Source: Enterobacteriaceae bacterium LSJC7 (GTDB taxonomy: Bacteria > Pseudomonadota > Gammaproteobacteria > Enterobacterales > Enterobacteriaceae). From it: DNA of 64,000 nucleotides. Positions 43,531 through 52,689 of the stretch are shown piece after piece (position 1 is the first letter of the stretch; the number at the start of each line of letters is the position of its first letter). Under the pieces are notes generated by a model. It saw nothing but the letters and a program-made list of their open reading frames with translations. It did no database searches and was not told the origin of the DNA. The position numbers were made by a program, and so were the translations under genes. Location of the stretch: assembly GCA_000302695.1 (NCBI GenBank), contig AMFN01000002.1, forward strand, positions 1,094,677-1,158,676, in the 5' to 3' direction.

Positions 43531-44823
43531 ATGAAAAAATCACTGCTGATGATGTGCCTCACACTTGCGCTGGCAGGCTGTGACGACGGAGCAACCCTTG
43601 ACCCAATGAAGCAGATTGGCCCAAACCCTGAGCTGCCAAAGGCGCAGAACTTCCTGCTACCGCCGATGCAGGTACCAACAGGTGCGGCCTGGAAAGAGGG
43701 CGAAACGCCGAAAGTGCCGCAAGGGCTGAAGATAGAAAAGGTGGCAGATAACCTGTTGCACCCACGTCAGCTTTACACGCTGCCTAACGGCGATGTGCTG
43801 GTTGTTGAGGCCAACGGACCGCCCAAGCCAAACAGTCGCCCCAAGCAACTGATTATGGGAGTGGTACAAAAGGCATCTGGCAAGGGTGGTGCGGGCGGTA
43901 ATCGTATCACGCTACTACGTCCGCAGGCCGATGGCCGCTTCGAAAAACATATCCTGCTGGAAAATCTCTACTCGCCGTTTGGCGTGCAGCTTATCGGCAA
44001 TACGCTGTATGTCGCCAACGCCGACAGGCTGATGGCATATCCTTATCAATCTGGTCAGACGCGCATCACGGCTCCGGGCAGAGAGCTTGCTGATTTACCC
44101 GGAGGTATTAACCACCACTGGACCAAAGCGCTGCTGGCAAGCCCGGATGGCAGCAAGCTGTACGTGGGCGTTGGCTCTAACAGCAACATTACCGAGAACG
44201 GCATTGAAGCAGAATACCGCCGTGCCGCGGTGCTTGAGGTGGATACAGCAAGTGGTGCCAGCCGTATTTTTGCAAGCGGCCTGCGTAACCCAACCGGGCT
44301 ACAGTGGGAACCGCAAAGCGGCAAACTGTGGGCAGTGGTGAACGAGCGTGATGAGATTGGCTCCGATCTGGTGCCTGATTACATGACCTCGGTACAGGAC
44401 GGCGCATTTTACGGCTGGCCGTACAGCTATTATGGCCAGAATGTGGATACGCGCGTTAAGCCAGCGCGCCCGGATCTGGTCGCGAAGGCCGTGAAGCCGG
44501 ATTACGCCTTAAGTTCACACGTAGCACCGCTCGGCCTGTTGTTCTACACCGGCGACAGCATGCCGCAGTATCGCGGCGGGGCGTTTGTCAGCGAGCACGG
44601 CAGCTGGAACCGCACGCCACTTAACGGCTACCAGGTGGTTTGGGTGGCATTTGAGAACGGCAAGCCGGTCGGTGAGCCTAAACCGGTGGTGACCGGCTTT
44701 TTGTCTGATGATGAGAAATCCGTGCGCGGTCTGCCGGTTGGCCCGGCTCAGGATAAGCAGGGCGCATTGCTGATTGCAGACGATGCAGGTAATGCGGTGT
44801 GGCGCGTCAGTCGCGCGCAGTAA
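43531..44823 (+). CDS. PQQ-dependent sugar (sorbosone-type) dehydrogenase lipoprotein
   Basis: This 430-residue protein has a lipoprotein signal (MKKSLLMMCLTLALAGC, lipobox LAGC at residue 17). A six-bladed propeller of the soluble glucose dehydrogenase/L-sorbosone dehydrogenase family follows. Landmarks are LLHPRQLYTLPNGDVLV, PFGVQLIGNTLYVAN, HHWTKALLASPDGSKLYVG, SGLRNPTGLQWEP, YGWPYSYYG and FVSEHGSWNRTP. Such enzymes oxidise aldoses or sorbosone in the periplasm using PQQ. PQQ synthesis genes are not in this window. The true start is the ATG at 43531; a longer frame overlaps the upstream gene. Confidence 0.87.
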   Translation: MKKSLLMMCLTLALAGCDDGATLDPMKQIGPNPELPKAQNFLLPPMQVPTGAAWKEGETPKVPQGLKIEKVADNLLHPRQLYTLPNGDVLVVEANGPPKPNSRPKQLIMGVVQKASGKGGAGGNRITLLRPQADGRFEKHILLENLYSPFGVQLIGNTLYVANADRLMAYPYQSGQTRITAPGRELADLPGGINHHWTKALLASPDGSKLYVGVGSNSNITENGIEAEYRRAAVLEVDTASGASRIFASGLRNPTGLQWEPQSGKLWAVVNERDEIGSDLVPDYMTSVQDGAFYGWPYSYYGQNVDTRVKPARPDLVAKAVKPDYALSSHVAPLGLLFYTGDSMPQYRGGAFVSEHGSWNRTPLNGYQVVWVAFENGKPVGEPKPVVTGFLSDDEKSVRGLPVGPAQDKQGALLIADDAGNAVWRVSRAQ

Positions 44824-44828
44824 TCTTC

Positions 44829-44848
44829 GCGGGCGCGAAAGCGCCCGC
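44829..44848 (+). terminator. GAAA-loop hairpin after the sugar dehydrogenase gene
   Basis: GCGGGCGC and GCGCCCGC form a perfect stem with a GAAA tetraloop five bases beyond the stop. Without a T run it may only attenuate transcription or stabilise the mRNA. Confidence 0.5.
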
Positions 44849-44867
44849 CTGATTGACGGAGGCAACC

Positions 44868-45491
44868 ATGTTTGTGCTTTACGGCGTGCCGGGCTGGGGC
44901 TCGGCCATCAGCGAGATCATGCTGACGCTGGCGGGAGAAGAATACCAGTATGTGAATGTGGAAGGGTTCGATGAGCCAGGGCCGCAGCGCGAGCAAATCA
45001 GGGCACTCAATCCGCTGTGCCAGATACCGGTACTTAAAACGGCGCACGGTGAAATAGTAACGGAAACGGCGGCACTGGCGCTGCTTTTGCTCGATCGCTG
45101 TCCCGATCTGGCACCCGATATTGGCACACCCGCGCGCCTGCGCTTTCAACGCCTGCTTATCTGGCTCAATGCCAACATTTACCCTTCGTTTTCTTTTAGC
45201 GATCGTCCCGATCGCTGGCTTGATGGTGAGGCCTCTCAACAGCAACTGCGCGAGCGCGTTGACGACCATCGCAACACGCTATACCAGTGGCTTGAAAGCC
45301 AGCTCAGGGCAGGTGAGTGGACCTGCGGCGAGCGCATGACGCTGCTCGATGCCTACTGGCCGGTCATGGTACGCTGGCGTCCGGGCGAGGCCTGGTTTAT
45401 CGCCAGCACGCCAAAACTTTATGATCTTGTGCAGCGTATGCGCGCACTGCCCGGGCTTGGCGGCGTACTGGCGCGCAATGACCTGCTGTAA
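44868..45491 (+). CDS. Glutathione S-transferase family protein
   Basis: This 207-residue protein has an N-terminal thioredoxin-like domain (MFVLYGVPGWGSAISEIML) with the cis-proline segment NPLCQIPVL and the ETAAL glutathione-binding turn near residue 65. A helical C-terminal domain follows. The ATG at 44868 has GGAGG upstream, whereas the open frame extends 15 bases further without a good start. It is followed 11 bp later by the arylamine N-acetyltransferase gene, suggesting a small detoxification operon. The substrate is unknown. Confidence 0.85.
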   Translation: MFVLYGVPGWGSAISEIMLTLAGEEYQYVNVEGFDEPGPQREQIRALNPLCQIPVLKTAHGEIVTETAALALLLLDRCPDLAPDIGTPARLRFQRLLIWLNANIYPSFSFSDRPDRWLDGEASQQQLRERVDDHRNTLYQWLESQLRAGEWTCGERMTLLDAYWPVMVRWRPGEAWFIASTPKLYDLVQRMRALPGLGGVLARNDLL

Positions 45492-45502
45492 CGGAGAAAT
45501 CA

Positions 45503-46327
45503 ATGGCCTTCAGTCTGGATGAATATCTGGCCCGCATCGGCTGGCCGCACGGCGCACCACAACCTACGTTACCAACGCTGCGCGAGTTACATCTGCGCCA
45601 TGCCTGCACCATTGCCTTTGAAAACCTCGACGCCTTACTCGGACGCACGCCAGATATTGATACCGATGCACTGAGCGCCAAACTGGTACGTGCAAAGCGG
45701 GGCGGCTGGTGTTATGAGCAAAACGGTCTTTTTCAGCACGCCCTACAGACAATTGGGTTTAACGTGGAGAGTCTGGCCGCGCGGGTATTAATTGCCAACC
45801 CGCAGACCATGCCGCCACGTACCCATCGCATGATGCGTGTGATAATTGATGATGAACCCTGGCTGGCTGACGTCGGTTTTGGCGGTGCTAGCATCAGTAC
45901 ACCGCTGCGGTTGTGTGCCGGACTGGAACAACGCACCGCACATGGGTTATACCGACTGGATCACGCGCCGCAAGGCTGGCTGCTTTGCGCCTGGCTGCGT
46001 GATGGCTGGCAACAACTGTATCTGTTTGACGACGTTCATCCTTATTTCAGCGACGACCTGATGGCAAACCATTTTGTCGCCACCTGGCCGGACTCGCATT
46101 TTCGCCACCGGCTGATGGCAAGCCTGTGGCTTGCTGACGGCGGGCAACTGCGGTTGCTCAACCACCGCCTCACACGCCGCGCGCCAGACGGGAGCGAAAG
46201 CGAAAAAACGCTGTCAGCACAACAGGTATGGCAATGTCTGCAACAGGACTTTGGTCTGTGTATGGACAATGCGCCATATAACGTGAGCCAGGTCTCATTA
46301 CAAAAAATACTCAATCGCTTCGTCTGA
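45503..46327 (+). CDS. Arylamine N-acetyltransferase (NhoA-like)
   Basis: This 274-residue enzyme carries the complete NAT triad: C70 in KRGGWCYEQNGLF, H108 in PPRTHRMM and D123 in LADVGFGG. The same spacing is known for Salmonella and E. coli NhoA. It transfers acetyl groups from acetyl-CoA to arylamines and hydroxylamines in the cytoplasm. The start ATG has CGGAG upstream. E. coli NhoA is the closest relative I know, but identity is moderate, so I leave the symbol open. Confidence 0.92.
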   Translation: MAFSLDEYLARIGWPHGAPQPTLPTLRELHLRHACTIAFENLDALLGRTPDIDTDALSAKLVRAKRGGWCYEQNGLFQHALQTIGFNVESLAARVLIANPQTMPPRTHRMMRVIIDDEPWLADVGFGGASISTPLRLCAGLEQRTAHGLYRLDHAPQGWLLCAWLRDGWQQLYLFDDVHPYFSDDLMANHFVATWPDSHFRHRLMASLWLADGGQLRLLNHRLTRRAPDGSESEKTLSAQQVWQCLQQDFGLCMDNAPYNVSQVSLQKILNRFV

Positions 46328-46390
46328 CCTGGCGAGGCGCGATTTGTTGTATTAGCTTTAAATCACCTTTCCGGTAAAAAAGAGCTGATT

Positions 46391-46813
46391 ATGAACAAAC
46401 TGCGGTATCTCGACTTTGGCGGTGCAACACCGCTGATGCTGTTAATTGCAAGGATTGCGCTGGTAGCATTGTTTTTTATTTTCGGTCTGCCAAAACTCAT
46501 GGGTTTTAGCGGCACCGTGCAATATATGACAATGCTGAATGTACCCGCACCCACGCTTGCCGCCGTTATTGCCGTGGTGATGGAGGTGCTGGCACCCATT
46601 CTTATCGCTATCGGTTTCTTCACGCGTCCGTTAGCCCTTGTGTTTGCAATTTACACGCTTGCTACGGCGTTTATCGGCCATGCTTACTGGACAATGACCG
46701 GTGATGCGGTGCAGCCTAACATGATCAACTTCTGGAAAAACGTCAGCATTACCGGCGCTTTTCTGTTGCTGGTTGTCACTGGCCCTGGCCGCTATTCCCT
46801 CGACCGCCGTTAA
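46391..46813 (+). CDS. DoxX-family membrane protein
   Basis: This 140-residue protein has four hydrophobic helices ([66 protein letters not shown]) and the DoxX marks FGLPKL and GFFTRP. The family is named for a thiosulfate:quinone oxidoreductase subunit, but enterobacterial members are mostly uncharacterised. Several are linked to oxidative stress or membrane redox complexes. It follows the NAT gene with 63 bp between and has its own terminator. Confidence 0.85.
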   Translation: MNKLRYLDFGGATPLMLLIARIALVALFFIFGLPKLMGFSGTVQYMTMLNVPAPTLAAVIAVVMEVLAPILIAIGFFTRPLALVFAIYTLATAFIGHAYWTMTGDAVQPNMINFWKNVSITGAFLLLVVTGPGRYSLDRR

Positions 46814-46819
46814 TTACGT

Positions 46820-46843
46820 CCCCGGCAAGTGTGCTTGTCGGGG
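46820..46843 (+). terminator. Terminator of the doxX-like gene
   Basis: CCCCGGCAAG pairs with CTTGTCGGGG (one G-T pair) around TGTG, followed by TATTTC, within ten bases of the stop. Confidence 0.65.
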
Positions 46844-46958
46844 TATTTCCCGCCTGAATTACTCGCAATTAACATTTTATTTACATAATGCCGCCCCGTA
46901 CCGCCATAACACGGTTTTTTGTGTTACCTTCTTCGTCGTTAAAAAAGGGAGAACAGGC

Positions 46959-47528
46959 ATGAAATCGATTGGTATTTTTTGCGGCTCGTCTGCGGGAGTG
47001 AACCCGTGTTATATCCAGACCGCACAACAGGTAGGCAAAGCGCTGGCACAGGCCAACCTGACGTTGGTCTACGGTGGTGGCAAAGTGGGGCTGATGGGGG
47101 CCGTCGCTGACGCCTGCCTTGAAAACGGCGGCCATGTCATTGGCGTTATGCCGCGTGCGCTGGTAGAGCGTGAAATTGCCCATACCGGTGTAACGGAGCT
47201 TTTTGTCGTTGATAATATGCATGAGCGTAAAACCAAAATGGCGCAGCTGTCTGACGGTTTTATCGCACTGCCGGGCGGGGCCGGGACGCTGGAGGAGATT
47301 TTTGAGCAATGGACCTGGGCGCAGCTTGGCATTCATGAAAAACCCTGCGCCTTTCTTAACGTCAATGGCTATTACGAGCCGCTGCACCAGATGGTGCTGA
47401 ATATGGTGGGCGAAGGGTTTATGCACTCGCGCTACGGCGACATGCTGCCGTTTGCTGAGGATATTGAGCGCATTCTTCAGGGGTTTAACACCTATACGCC
47501 GCCTGAGCGTAAGTGGGTGCAGAAATAG
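46959..47528 (+). CDS. LOG-family protein, putative nucleotide 5'-monophosphate phosphoribohydrolase
   Basis: This 189-residue Rossmann-fold protein starts MKSIGIFCGSSAGVNP and has the catalytic LOG motifs LVYGGGKVGLMG and PGGAGTLEE, with MHERKTKMAQLSDGFIALPGG between them. LOG enzymes cleave ribose-5-phosphate from cytokinin or purine nucleotides; in enterobacteria the physiological substrate is open. I chose the ATG at 46959 behind GGGAG; the longer frame runs through the doxX terminator and is unlikely. It is followed by a bidirectional terminator. Confidence 0.9.
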   Translation: MKSIGIFCGSSAGVNPCYIQTAQQVGKALAQANLTLVYGGGKVGLMGAVADACLENGGHVIGVMPRALVEREIAHTGVTELFVVDNMHERKTKMAQLSDGFIALPGGAGTLEEIFEQWTWAQLGIHEKPCAFLNVNGYYEPLHQMVLNMVGEGFMHSRYGDMLPFAEDIERILQGFNTYTPPERKWVQK

Positions 47529-47557
47529 CGCCGATGTGTCGTGCAAAATTCATTGTT

Positions 47558-47586
47558 AAAAAACCCGGCGCCTGGCCGGGTTTTTT
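47558..47586. terminator. Bidirectional terminator between the LOG and Nudix genes
   Basis: CCCGGC and GCCGGG form the stem, with A runs on the left and T runs on the right, so it can end transcripts from both convergent genes. Confidence 0.88.
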
Positions 47587-47596
47587 GTTTAAACAC

Positions 47597-48226
47597 TCAG
47601 TCGCACCAGGGAGCACTACCTTCCTGGATAATGCGCACGCTGGTGAAAATCTCTTCCGGTACCACGCGGGTTAGCGACAGTTCCGGCAGGTCATCGAGCG
47701 CGAAAAATGCCACATCGGTGGATTCATCACTGCTGCGCAGTGCGCCGCCTGTTTCCTCACAGTGGAAGAACAGCTTGTAAACATGCCACGGATAAGGCGG
47801 ATGATCGTGTTGATTGCGGTCCCACACGCCAATCAAACGTTTCGATGTCACTTCAAGCCCGGTTTCTTCCCAGACTTCACGACATACTGAACCCGATGGG
47901 CTGTCGCCCACGTCGACCCAGCCGCCTGGCAAGCTCCAGCCGCCATCGTCAGCTTCTCGCACCAGCAGCACTTTGTTATCGCGAATGATAACGCCGCGGG
48001 TATCGACTTTCGGTGTTGCATAACCCTGCTGGGCGCAATATACACGCCCCAAAACTACGTGAGGTTCCATCTCCAACAGTTGGGTCATCAGTTTCGTTGC
48101 AATCTCGCGTAATGATTCATAACGCTTAATGTCGTACGCGTCCTGAGCATAGGTGAGTCCAGTCTGAGACAGCGCCTGCAACTGCTGGATCAACACGATC
48201 GGGGAAGGTTGTACGTCCTGAGACAT
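47597..48226 (-). CDS. Nudix hydrolase with N-terminal helical domain
   Basis: This 209-residue protein has about 60 N-terminal helical residues (VLIQQLQALSQTGLTYAQDA), typical of Nudix proteins that carry the N-terminal domain seen in sugar-nucleotide hydrolases. The Nudix domain follows, with a full box beginning GGWVDVGDSPSGSVCRE and ending VWEETGL. Such enzymes cleave nucleoside diphosphates linked to another moiety, often ADP-ribose or ADP-sugars. It is transcribed divergently from the Lrp-type regulator. The ATG follows TTGAGG. Confidence 0.87.
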   Translation of the reverse strand: MSQDVQPSPIVLIQQLQALSQTGLTYAQDAYDIKRYESLREIATKLMTQLLEMEPHVVLGRVYCAQQGYATPKVDTRGVIIRDNKVLLVREADDGGWSLPGGWVDVGDSPSGSVCREVWEETGLEVTSKRLIGVWDRNQHDHPPYPWHVYKLFFHCEETGGALRSSDESTDVAFFALDDLPELSLTRVVPEEIFTSVRIIQEGSAPWCD

Positions 48227-48386
48227 AAGAAAACCTCAACAATAAATGGTGAAAACAGACATTATCATCCACCGGGATATTTTACAGCGTCAGAATGTGC
48301 ACCTGAGAAAGTTTCAGGATTAATCTGGAATTGTTGAGATAGACTGCCAGCACTCAATGCTACAAAAACGATAAGGATGGCAATAA
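48227..48386. promoter_or_regulatory. Divergent promoter region of the Nudix and Lrp genes
   Basis: This 160-bp AT-rich spacer separates the divergent starts. It includes TTGAGATAGACTGCCAGCACTCAATG near 48333 and the AAGGA site of the Lrp-type gene. I do not assign specific boxes. Confidence 0.4.
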
Positions 48387-48854
48387 ATGGCTTGGAAACT
48401 CGACGAAATTGACCGCCGGATTTTAAAGACGCTACAGGAAGATGGGCGCATTGCTAATAATATTCTGGCCGAACGCGTGGGGCTGTCGCCATCTCCCTGC
48501 CTGCGGCGAGTACGGATGCTTGAAGAAGCGGGCGTTATTGACCGTTACGTCGCGTTACTCAATCCGGCCGTCATCGGGCTGGGGCTAACCGTGTTTTCAC
48601 GCGTCTGGCTCAAAAGCCAGGATGCCGCGACGGTGAACCATTTTGCCCGTGAGGTGGAGCATTTGCCGGAAGTGGTGGAGTGCCACCTGATGGCCGGTGA
48701 CTGCGATTTTCTGCTGCGTATTCTGGTGACCGACCTGGACGCCTATCGCCGCTTTCAGATTGACCATCTGACGCGCATCGACGGCGTACAAAGCATTAAA
48801 ACCGAAATCCCGATGCAAAAAATCAAACAGACCACCGAAATACCGCTGCCCTGA
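48387..48854 (+). CDS. Lrp/AsnC-family transcriptional regulator
   Basis: This 155-residue protein has an N-terminal helix-turn-helix (DEIDRRILKTLQEDGRI, AERVGLSPSPCLRRVRMLEEAGVI) and a C-terminal RAM domain (VVECHLMAGDCDFLLRILVTDL) that binds amino acids. Its stop codon abuts the stop of azlD on the other strand. Lrp-type regulators often control AzlCD-type amino-acid exporters, so AzlCD is a plausible target, but the two are convergent rather than divergent. The effector is unknown. Confidence 0.9.
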   Translation: MAWKLDEIDRRILKTLQEDGRIANNILAERVGLSPSPCLRRVRMLEEAGVIDRYVALLNPAVIGLGLTVFSRVWLKSQDAATVNHFAREVEHLPEVVECHLMAGDCDFLLRILVTDLDAYRRFQIDHLTRIDGVQSIKTEIPMQKIKQTTEIPLP

Positions 48855-49139
48855 TCAGAGCAGCGCCCGCAGTGCGGCGGTGGCAACCACGCTGATAACC
48901 ACCGTTGGCAGCAGCGAAAAGCGCATGGCCGCTAACAGCGCAATGGCAAGTCCGAGGATATCCGCCGGATTTGTCGTCACAAAATGGGGGGCAATCACGG
49001 TAATCAGCACGCATCCTGGCGCGGCCTCCATTACTGCGCGCACGCGCGGACCCAGCGTGCGTTCGCGTAACAGCATAAAACCCGCCACGCGGGTAAACCA
49101 GGTGGTCATTGCCATCAGAACTATGGTCAGTATGGTCAC
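48855..49139 (-). CDS. azlD: AzlD-family small subunit of a branched-chain amino-acid exporter
   Basis: This 94-residue hydrophobic protein has about three or four helices (ILTIVLMAMTTWFTRVAGF, ILGLAIALLAAMRFSLLP) and matches AzlD. I start at the GTG at 49139, two bases after the azlC stop, with GAGGGGC in the azlC end as ribosome-binding site; the longer frame to 49292 lies inside azlC. With AzlC it exports branched-chain or related amino acids across the inner membrane. Confidence 0.87.
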   Translation of the reverse strand: MTILTIVLMAMTTWFTRVAGFMLLRERTLGPRVRAVMEAAPGCVLITVIAPHFVTTNPADILGLAIALLAAMRFSLLPTVVISVVATAALRALL

Positions 49140-49141
49140 GC

Positions 49142-49882
49142 TCAGCCCCTCGCGGTCATCAGCAGAATGGTCAAAATGCCCGCGCCCGCGCCAACTGGCA
49201 CATAGTACGCTGAGCCGGGGAAATAGTGCCAGGTGGTGGCCGCGGCCACCAGGCTTACCAGCCACGGGAAGGCCGAGCGGGTGCCTTTCCACATGCCGCG
49301 CAGCAGCACCAGGAACACGGCCGGGAACGCCATATCAAAACCCCAGCGCGTGATATCACCTAACACCGGGCCAATCAGCACGCCAAGGCCGGTAAACAGC
49401 ACCCACATAACCCACAGCGAACCAGCAACGCCCACGTAATAAGGCATACTAAAACCCGGCGTCATGCCTTGCTGGCGGCGGCGGGCGGCGTCAGCCATGC
49501 CCAACGCCCAGCTTTCATCACACATTACCAGCAGTGCAGGCACCGCTTTGCGAAGCGGTAAGTGACCTAAATGCGCTGCCATTGCAGCGCCCATCAATAA
49601 ATGGCGGCTATTGACCAAAAACGTGACCATCATGATGGCAAGGAGATGCGGCGGCGAGGTCCACAGCGCAATAGCAGCAAACTCGGAGCCTCCGGCAAAG
49701 TTAAGCCCGGTCATCAACGGCAATTCAATGGACGTCATCCCTTTAGCCGCCGCCTGGGCACCCAGTAACAGGGCAAAGGGAATAATACCGATAAGCATCG
49801 GCAGCACGGCAATACAGCCGCGCGTGATTTCGCTGCCCACAGGGCTGGCAGGGGAACCGGACAAAAGCAGGGTACGACGCAT
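49142..49882 (-). CDS. azlC: AzlC-family large subunit of a branched-chain amino-acid exporter
   Basis: This 246-residue membrane protein has the AzlC/YgaZ pattern: RGCIAVLPMLIGIIPFALLLG near the N terminus, MTGLNFAGGSEFAAIALW, NSRHLLMGAAM, and MCDESWALGMAD. About seven or eight helices are visible. It is the main subunit of a two-component amino-acid efflux system, relieving toxic excess of valine or analogues in relatives. A strong GGAGGAGA site precedes the ATG at 49882. The azlCD operon has no regulator upstream; the Lrp-type gene is downstream. Confidence 0.9.
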   Translation of the reverse strand: MRRTLLLSGSPASPVGSEITRGCIAVLPMLIGIIPFALLLGAQAAAKGMTSIELPLMTGLNFAGGSEFAAIALWTSPPHLLAIMMVTFLVNSRHLLMGAAMAAHLGHLPLRKAVPALLVMCDESWALGMADAARRRQQGMTPGFSMPYYVGVAGSLWVMWVLFTGLGVLIGPVLGDITRWGFDMAFPAVFLVLLRGMWKGTRSAFPWLVSLVAAATTWHYFPGSAYYVPVGAGAGILTILLMTARG

Positions 49883-50271
49883 ATCTCCTCCTTGCAGAAT
49901 GGGTCGTTATTATAAAAACTTATACCTGGCATTTGGCTGCAATTGACGGGCGTTATTGCACAGACTTTGGCAGTGCATGCTAAAAAAAATCCAGCTATTG
50001 ATATTGCGTATTACGCAGAAGCGATGCCTGTTTTTTGAACTAAAACGAACCATTACACGCGTGAGCACCGCAGGCCGTAAAGACAACGTAGGGAATAAGG
50101 TTACTCGGACAGTTCCTGGTTTAAATAACATTCATTTAAGTACCTGCGCTGCCTTAAATGGCCTTCTGCGTACCAGAAAATCGTGTCGCCTCCCATTTCT
50201 GCACTTTCAGGCGAGCCAGCGGCGTGTTTTTGCGCTATCCCCTGAAGCGTCTTTTCTGTCAGGAAGCCCAT
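49883..50271. other. Gap between azlC and tcuR
   Basis: This 389-bp stretch holds the azlC promoter and the tcuR promoter region. It is AT-rich near azlC. Frames entering it from tcuR lack a credible start, so I see no gene in it. Confidence 0.4.
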
Positions 50272-51198
50272 ATGGAACTGCGCCAACTTAAGTATTTCGT
50301 GAGCGTTATTGAAGCCGGGAGTTTTTCCGGTGCTGCCCAATGCCTGGACGTGGGCGTTTCTGCACTCAGCCAGCAAATTAGTCGACTTGAAGATGAGCTT
50401 GCCACGCGCTTGCTACAGCGTACTTCTCGCGGTGTACAGCCTACCGGTGCGGGGCTTGCTTTTTTTCACCAGGCGCAGCTGACCCTGCGCCACGCCAGTG
50501 ATGCAGTGAAAGCAGCGCACAGTGCCCGCCTGTCAGGGCACGTCAGCGTTGGCATGGCACCCAGCACCGCATCGGTTCTGGGGTTGCCGTTTATTCACGC
50601 TATGCGCGAGCGCTACGCAGAGGTGCGTCTGCACGTAGTGGAGAGTTTGTCGGGCAATCTGGCTACGCAAATTGCCACACGTCAGCTCGATCTTGGCATT
50701 TTATTCCAGCAGGCGCCGACCAGTGGCTGGAGCGCCATACCGGTGCTGGAGGAAACGCTGTTTGTTATTGGTCGCCATGAACTGCTGGCAAACCACGCTG
50801 GTGACAAGATAGCGGTGGACTGCCTTCACCGGCTGCCGCTCATTCTGCCAAGCGCGGGGCACGGCCTGCGGGCGCTGGTTGAGCGGTTTTGCGCCAGGCA
50901 ACCCCATGTGCTCAGTTCGGTAATGGATATTGACGGGCTGGCGCTGCTGATGGAGGCGGTGCGTAGCGGTCTTGGTGTAACCATCCAGCCAGGGGCTGCC
51001 GTCTCGCGCCTGCACGACGAACAATTACGGGTGCTGGCGTTGGACGCTCCTGCATCAGGAAGAGTCAATCTGCTGGTAAGCCTTAATGATGATGAGCTTT
51101 CACCCGCCGGGATCGCGGCCAGGGTGGTACTGCTGGATGTCATGACCCGACTTGTCACCGATGGCCACTGGCCCGGCGCTCGCCTTTACGAAATGTAA
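50272..51198 (+). CDS. tcuR: TcuR, LysR-type regulator of tricarballylate genes
   Basis: This 308-residue LysR protein begins MELRQLKYFVSVIEAGSFSG, with the recognition helix in GVSALSQQISRLEDEL and an effector domain from about residue 90. It lies immediately upstream of tcuABC in the same orientation, as in Salmonella, where TcuR controls tcuABC in response to tricarballylate. The ATG at 50272 is placed at the standard distance from the helix-turn-helix; longer frames are not supported. The symbol rests on context as well as family. Confidence 0.85.
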   Translation: MELRQLKYFVSVIEAGSFSGAAQCLDVGVSALSQQISRLEDELATRLLQRTSRGVQPTGAGLAFFHQAQLTLRHASDAVKAAHSARLSGHVSVGMAPSTASVLGLPFIHAMRERYAEVRLHVVESLSGNLATQIATRQLDLGILFQQAPTSGWSAIPVLEETLFVIGRHELLANHAGDKIAVDCLHRLPLILPSAGHGLRALVERFCARQPHVLSSVMDIDGLALLMEAVRSGLGVTIQPGAAVSRLHDEQLRVLALDAPASGRVNLLVSLNDDELSPAGIAARVVLLDVMTRLVTDGHWPGARLYEM

Positions 51199-51282
51199 AA
51201 CCCCCTTTAGCCACTCAGCGTGTCGCTGCCTTGTCATAAAACATACAGTTCCATAACAAGTAAGTAACAATGGAGTCTGGTT

Positions 51283-52689
51283 ATGTTTGACGTGCTTGTC
51301 ATTGGCGGCGGCAATGCAGCGCTGTGCGCGGCCCTCACCGCGCGTGAAGCCGGCGCATCGGTGCTGATGCTGGAGGCGGCGCCCAGAGAGTGGCGCGGCG
51401 GCAACTCTGCCCATACCCGCAATTTGCGCTGTATGCACGACGGCCCACAGGATGTGCTGGTCGACAGCTATCCAGAAGAAGAGTTCTGGCAGGATTTGCT
51501 GCGGGTGACGCAAGGACAAACCAACGAGGCGCTGGCGCGGCTGGTGATCCGCACCTCATCCACCTGCCGCGACTGGATGCGTCGTCACGGCGTACATTTT
51601 CAGCCACCGCTTTCCGGTGCTTTACATGTTGCACGCACTAACGCGTTTTTCATGGGCGGCGGCAAAGCGCTGGTGAATGCCTATTATCGCAGCGCGGAAA
51701 AACTCGGCGTGGAGATTCGCTACAACACACCGGTTGAATCGCTGGAGTTGAAAGACGGGCGCTTTATTGCCGCACACACCGCAGAGGCGCGTATTACCGC
51801 CCGCAGCTGCGTGCTGGCCTGTGGGGGTTTTGAATCTAACCGCGACTGGCTGCGTGAAGCCTGGGGGCAAAATGCCGCCGGCGAGTGGCCTGCGGATAAC
51901 TTCCTTATTCGCGGCACGCGCTTTAACCAGGGCGTGCTGCTGAAATTCATGATGGATGCCGGAGCCGATATTATTGGTGAGCCATCCCAGTCCCACTGCG
52001 TGGCGATTGACGCCCGCGCACCGCGCTACGATGGCGGTATCTGTACCCGCGTTGACTGCGTGTCGCTGGGGATCGTGGTCAACCGTGATGCAGAGCGTTT
52101 TTACGACGAAGGCGAAGACTTCTGGCCTAAACGTTATGCCATCTGGGGCCGCCTGGTCGCGCAGCAGCCCGGACAAATTGGTTTTTCCATTATTGATGCT
52201 AAAGCGCCGGGTCATTTTATGCCGCCGGTATTTCCCGGTGCGCAGTCGCAGACACTTGCCGGACTGGCGCAACAACTGGGGCTGGACGCGTCCCGGTTTG
52301 AGCAGACGGTAAATGACTATAACCGCGCCTGTCGTACAGGCAATTTCAACCACGCCATACTCGACGACTGCCACACTGAAGGGCTGTCACCGGTGAAAAG
52401 CCACTGGGCGCGTCCCATCGATACGCCGCCGTTCTACGGCTACGCGCTGCGCCCTGGCATTACCTTTACCTATCTGGGGCTTAAGGTAAACGAACGCGCC
52501 GCCGTGCATTTTAACGGACAACCTTCTGACAACCTGTTTGTGGCCGGTGAAATGATGGCAGGCAACGTGCTGGGTAAAGGCTATACCGCAGGCGTGGGCA
52601 TGTCGATTGGCACTACCTTTGGCTGTATTGCCGGGCGTGAAGCCGCCCAGGCTGCCGGGAAAAGTGAGGTGAACCATGCAGCGGCTTAA
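51283..52689 (+). CDS. tcuA: TcuA, FAD-dependent tricarballylate dehydrogenase
   Basis: This 468-residue flavoprotein begins with the FAD dinucleotide motif [19 protein letters not shown]. It continues with a fumarate reductase-like fold (LACGGFESN near residue 180, [19 protein letters not shown] near the C terminus). TcuA oxidises tricarballylate to cis-aconitate, which enters the citric-acid cycle and relieves the poisoning of aconitase. It overlaps tcuB by 14 bases, indicating coupled translation. It is preceded by a TTGTCA-16 bp-ATAACA sequence that could be its promoter. Confidence 0.92.
   Translation: MFDVLVIGGGNAALCAALTAREAGASVLMLEAAPREWRGGNSAHTRNLRCMHDGPQDVLVDSYPEEEFWQDLLRVTQGQTNEALARLVIRTSSTCRDWMRRHGVHFQPPLSGALHVARTNAFFMGGGKALVNAYYRSAEKLGVEIRYNTPVESLELKDGRFIAAHTAEARITARSCVLACGGFESNRDWLREAWGQNAAGEWPADNFLIRGTRFNQGVLLKFMMDAGADIIGEPSQSHCVAIDARAPRYDGGICTRVDCVSLGIVVNRDAERFYDEGEDFWPKRYAIWGRLVAQQPGQIGFSIIDAKAPGHFMPPVFPGAQSQTLAGLAQQLGLDASRFEQTVNDYNRACRTGNFNHAILDDCHTEGLSPVKSHWARPIDTPPFYGYALRPGITFTYLGLKVNERAAVHFNGQPSDNLFVAGEMMAGNVLGKGYTAGVGMSIGTTFGCIAGREAAQAAGKSEVNHAAA

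Noticed and set aside
46773-46958. N-terminal extension of the LOG protein
   Set aside because: The extension would translate through the doxX-like gene terminator; the ATG at 46959 has a good ribosome-binding site and family-like start.
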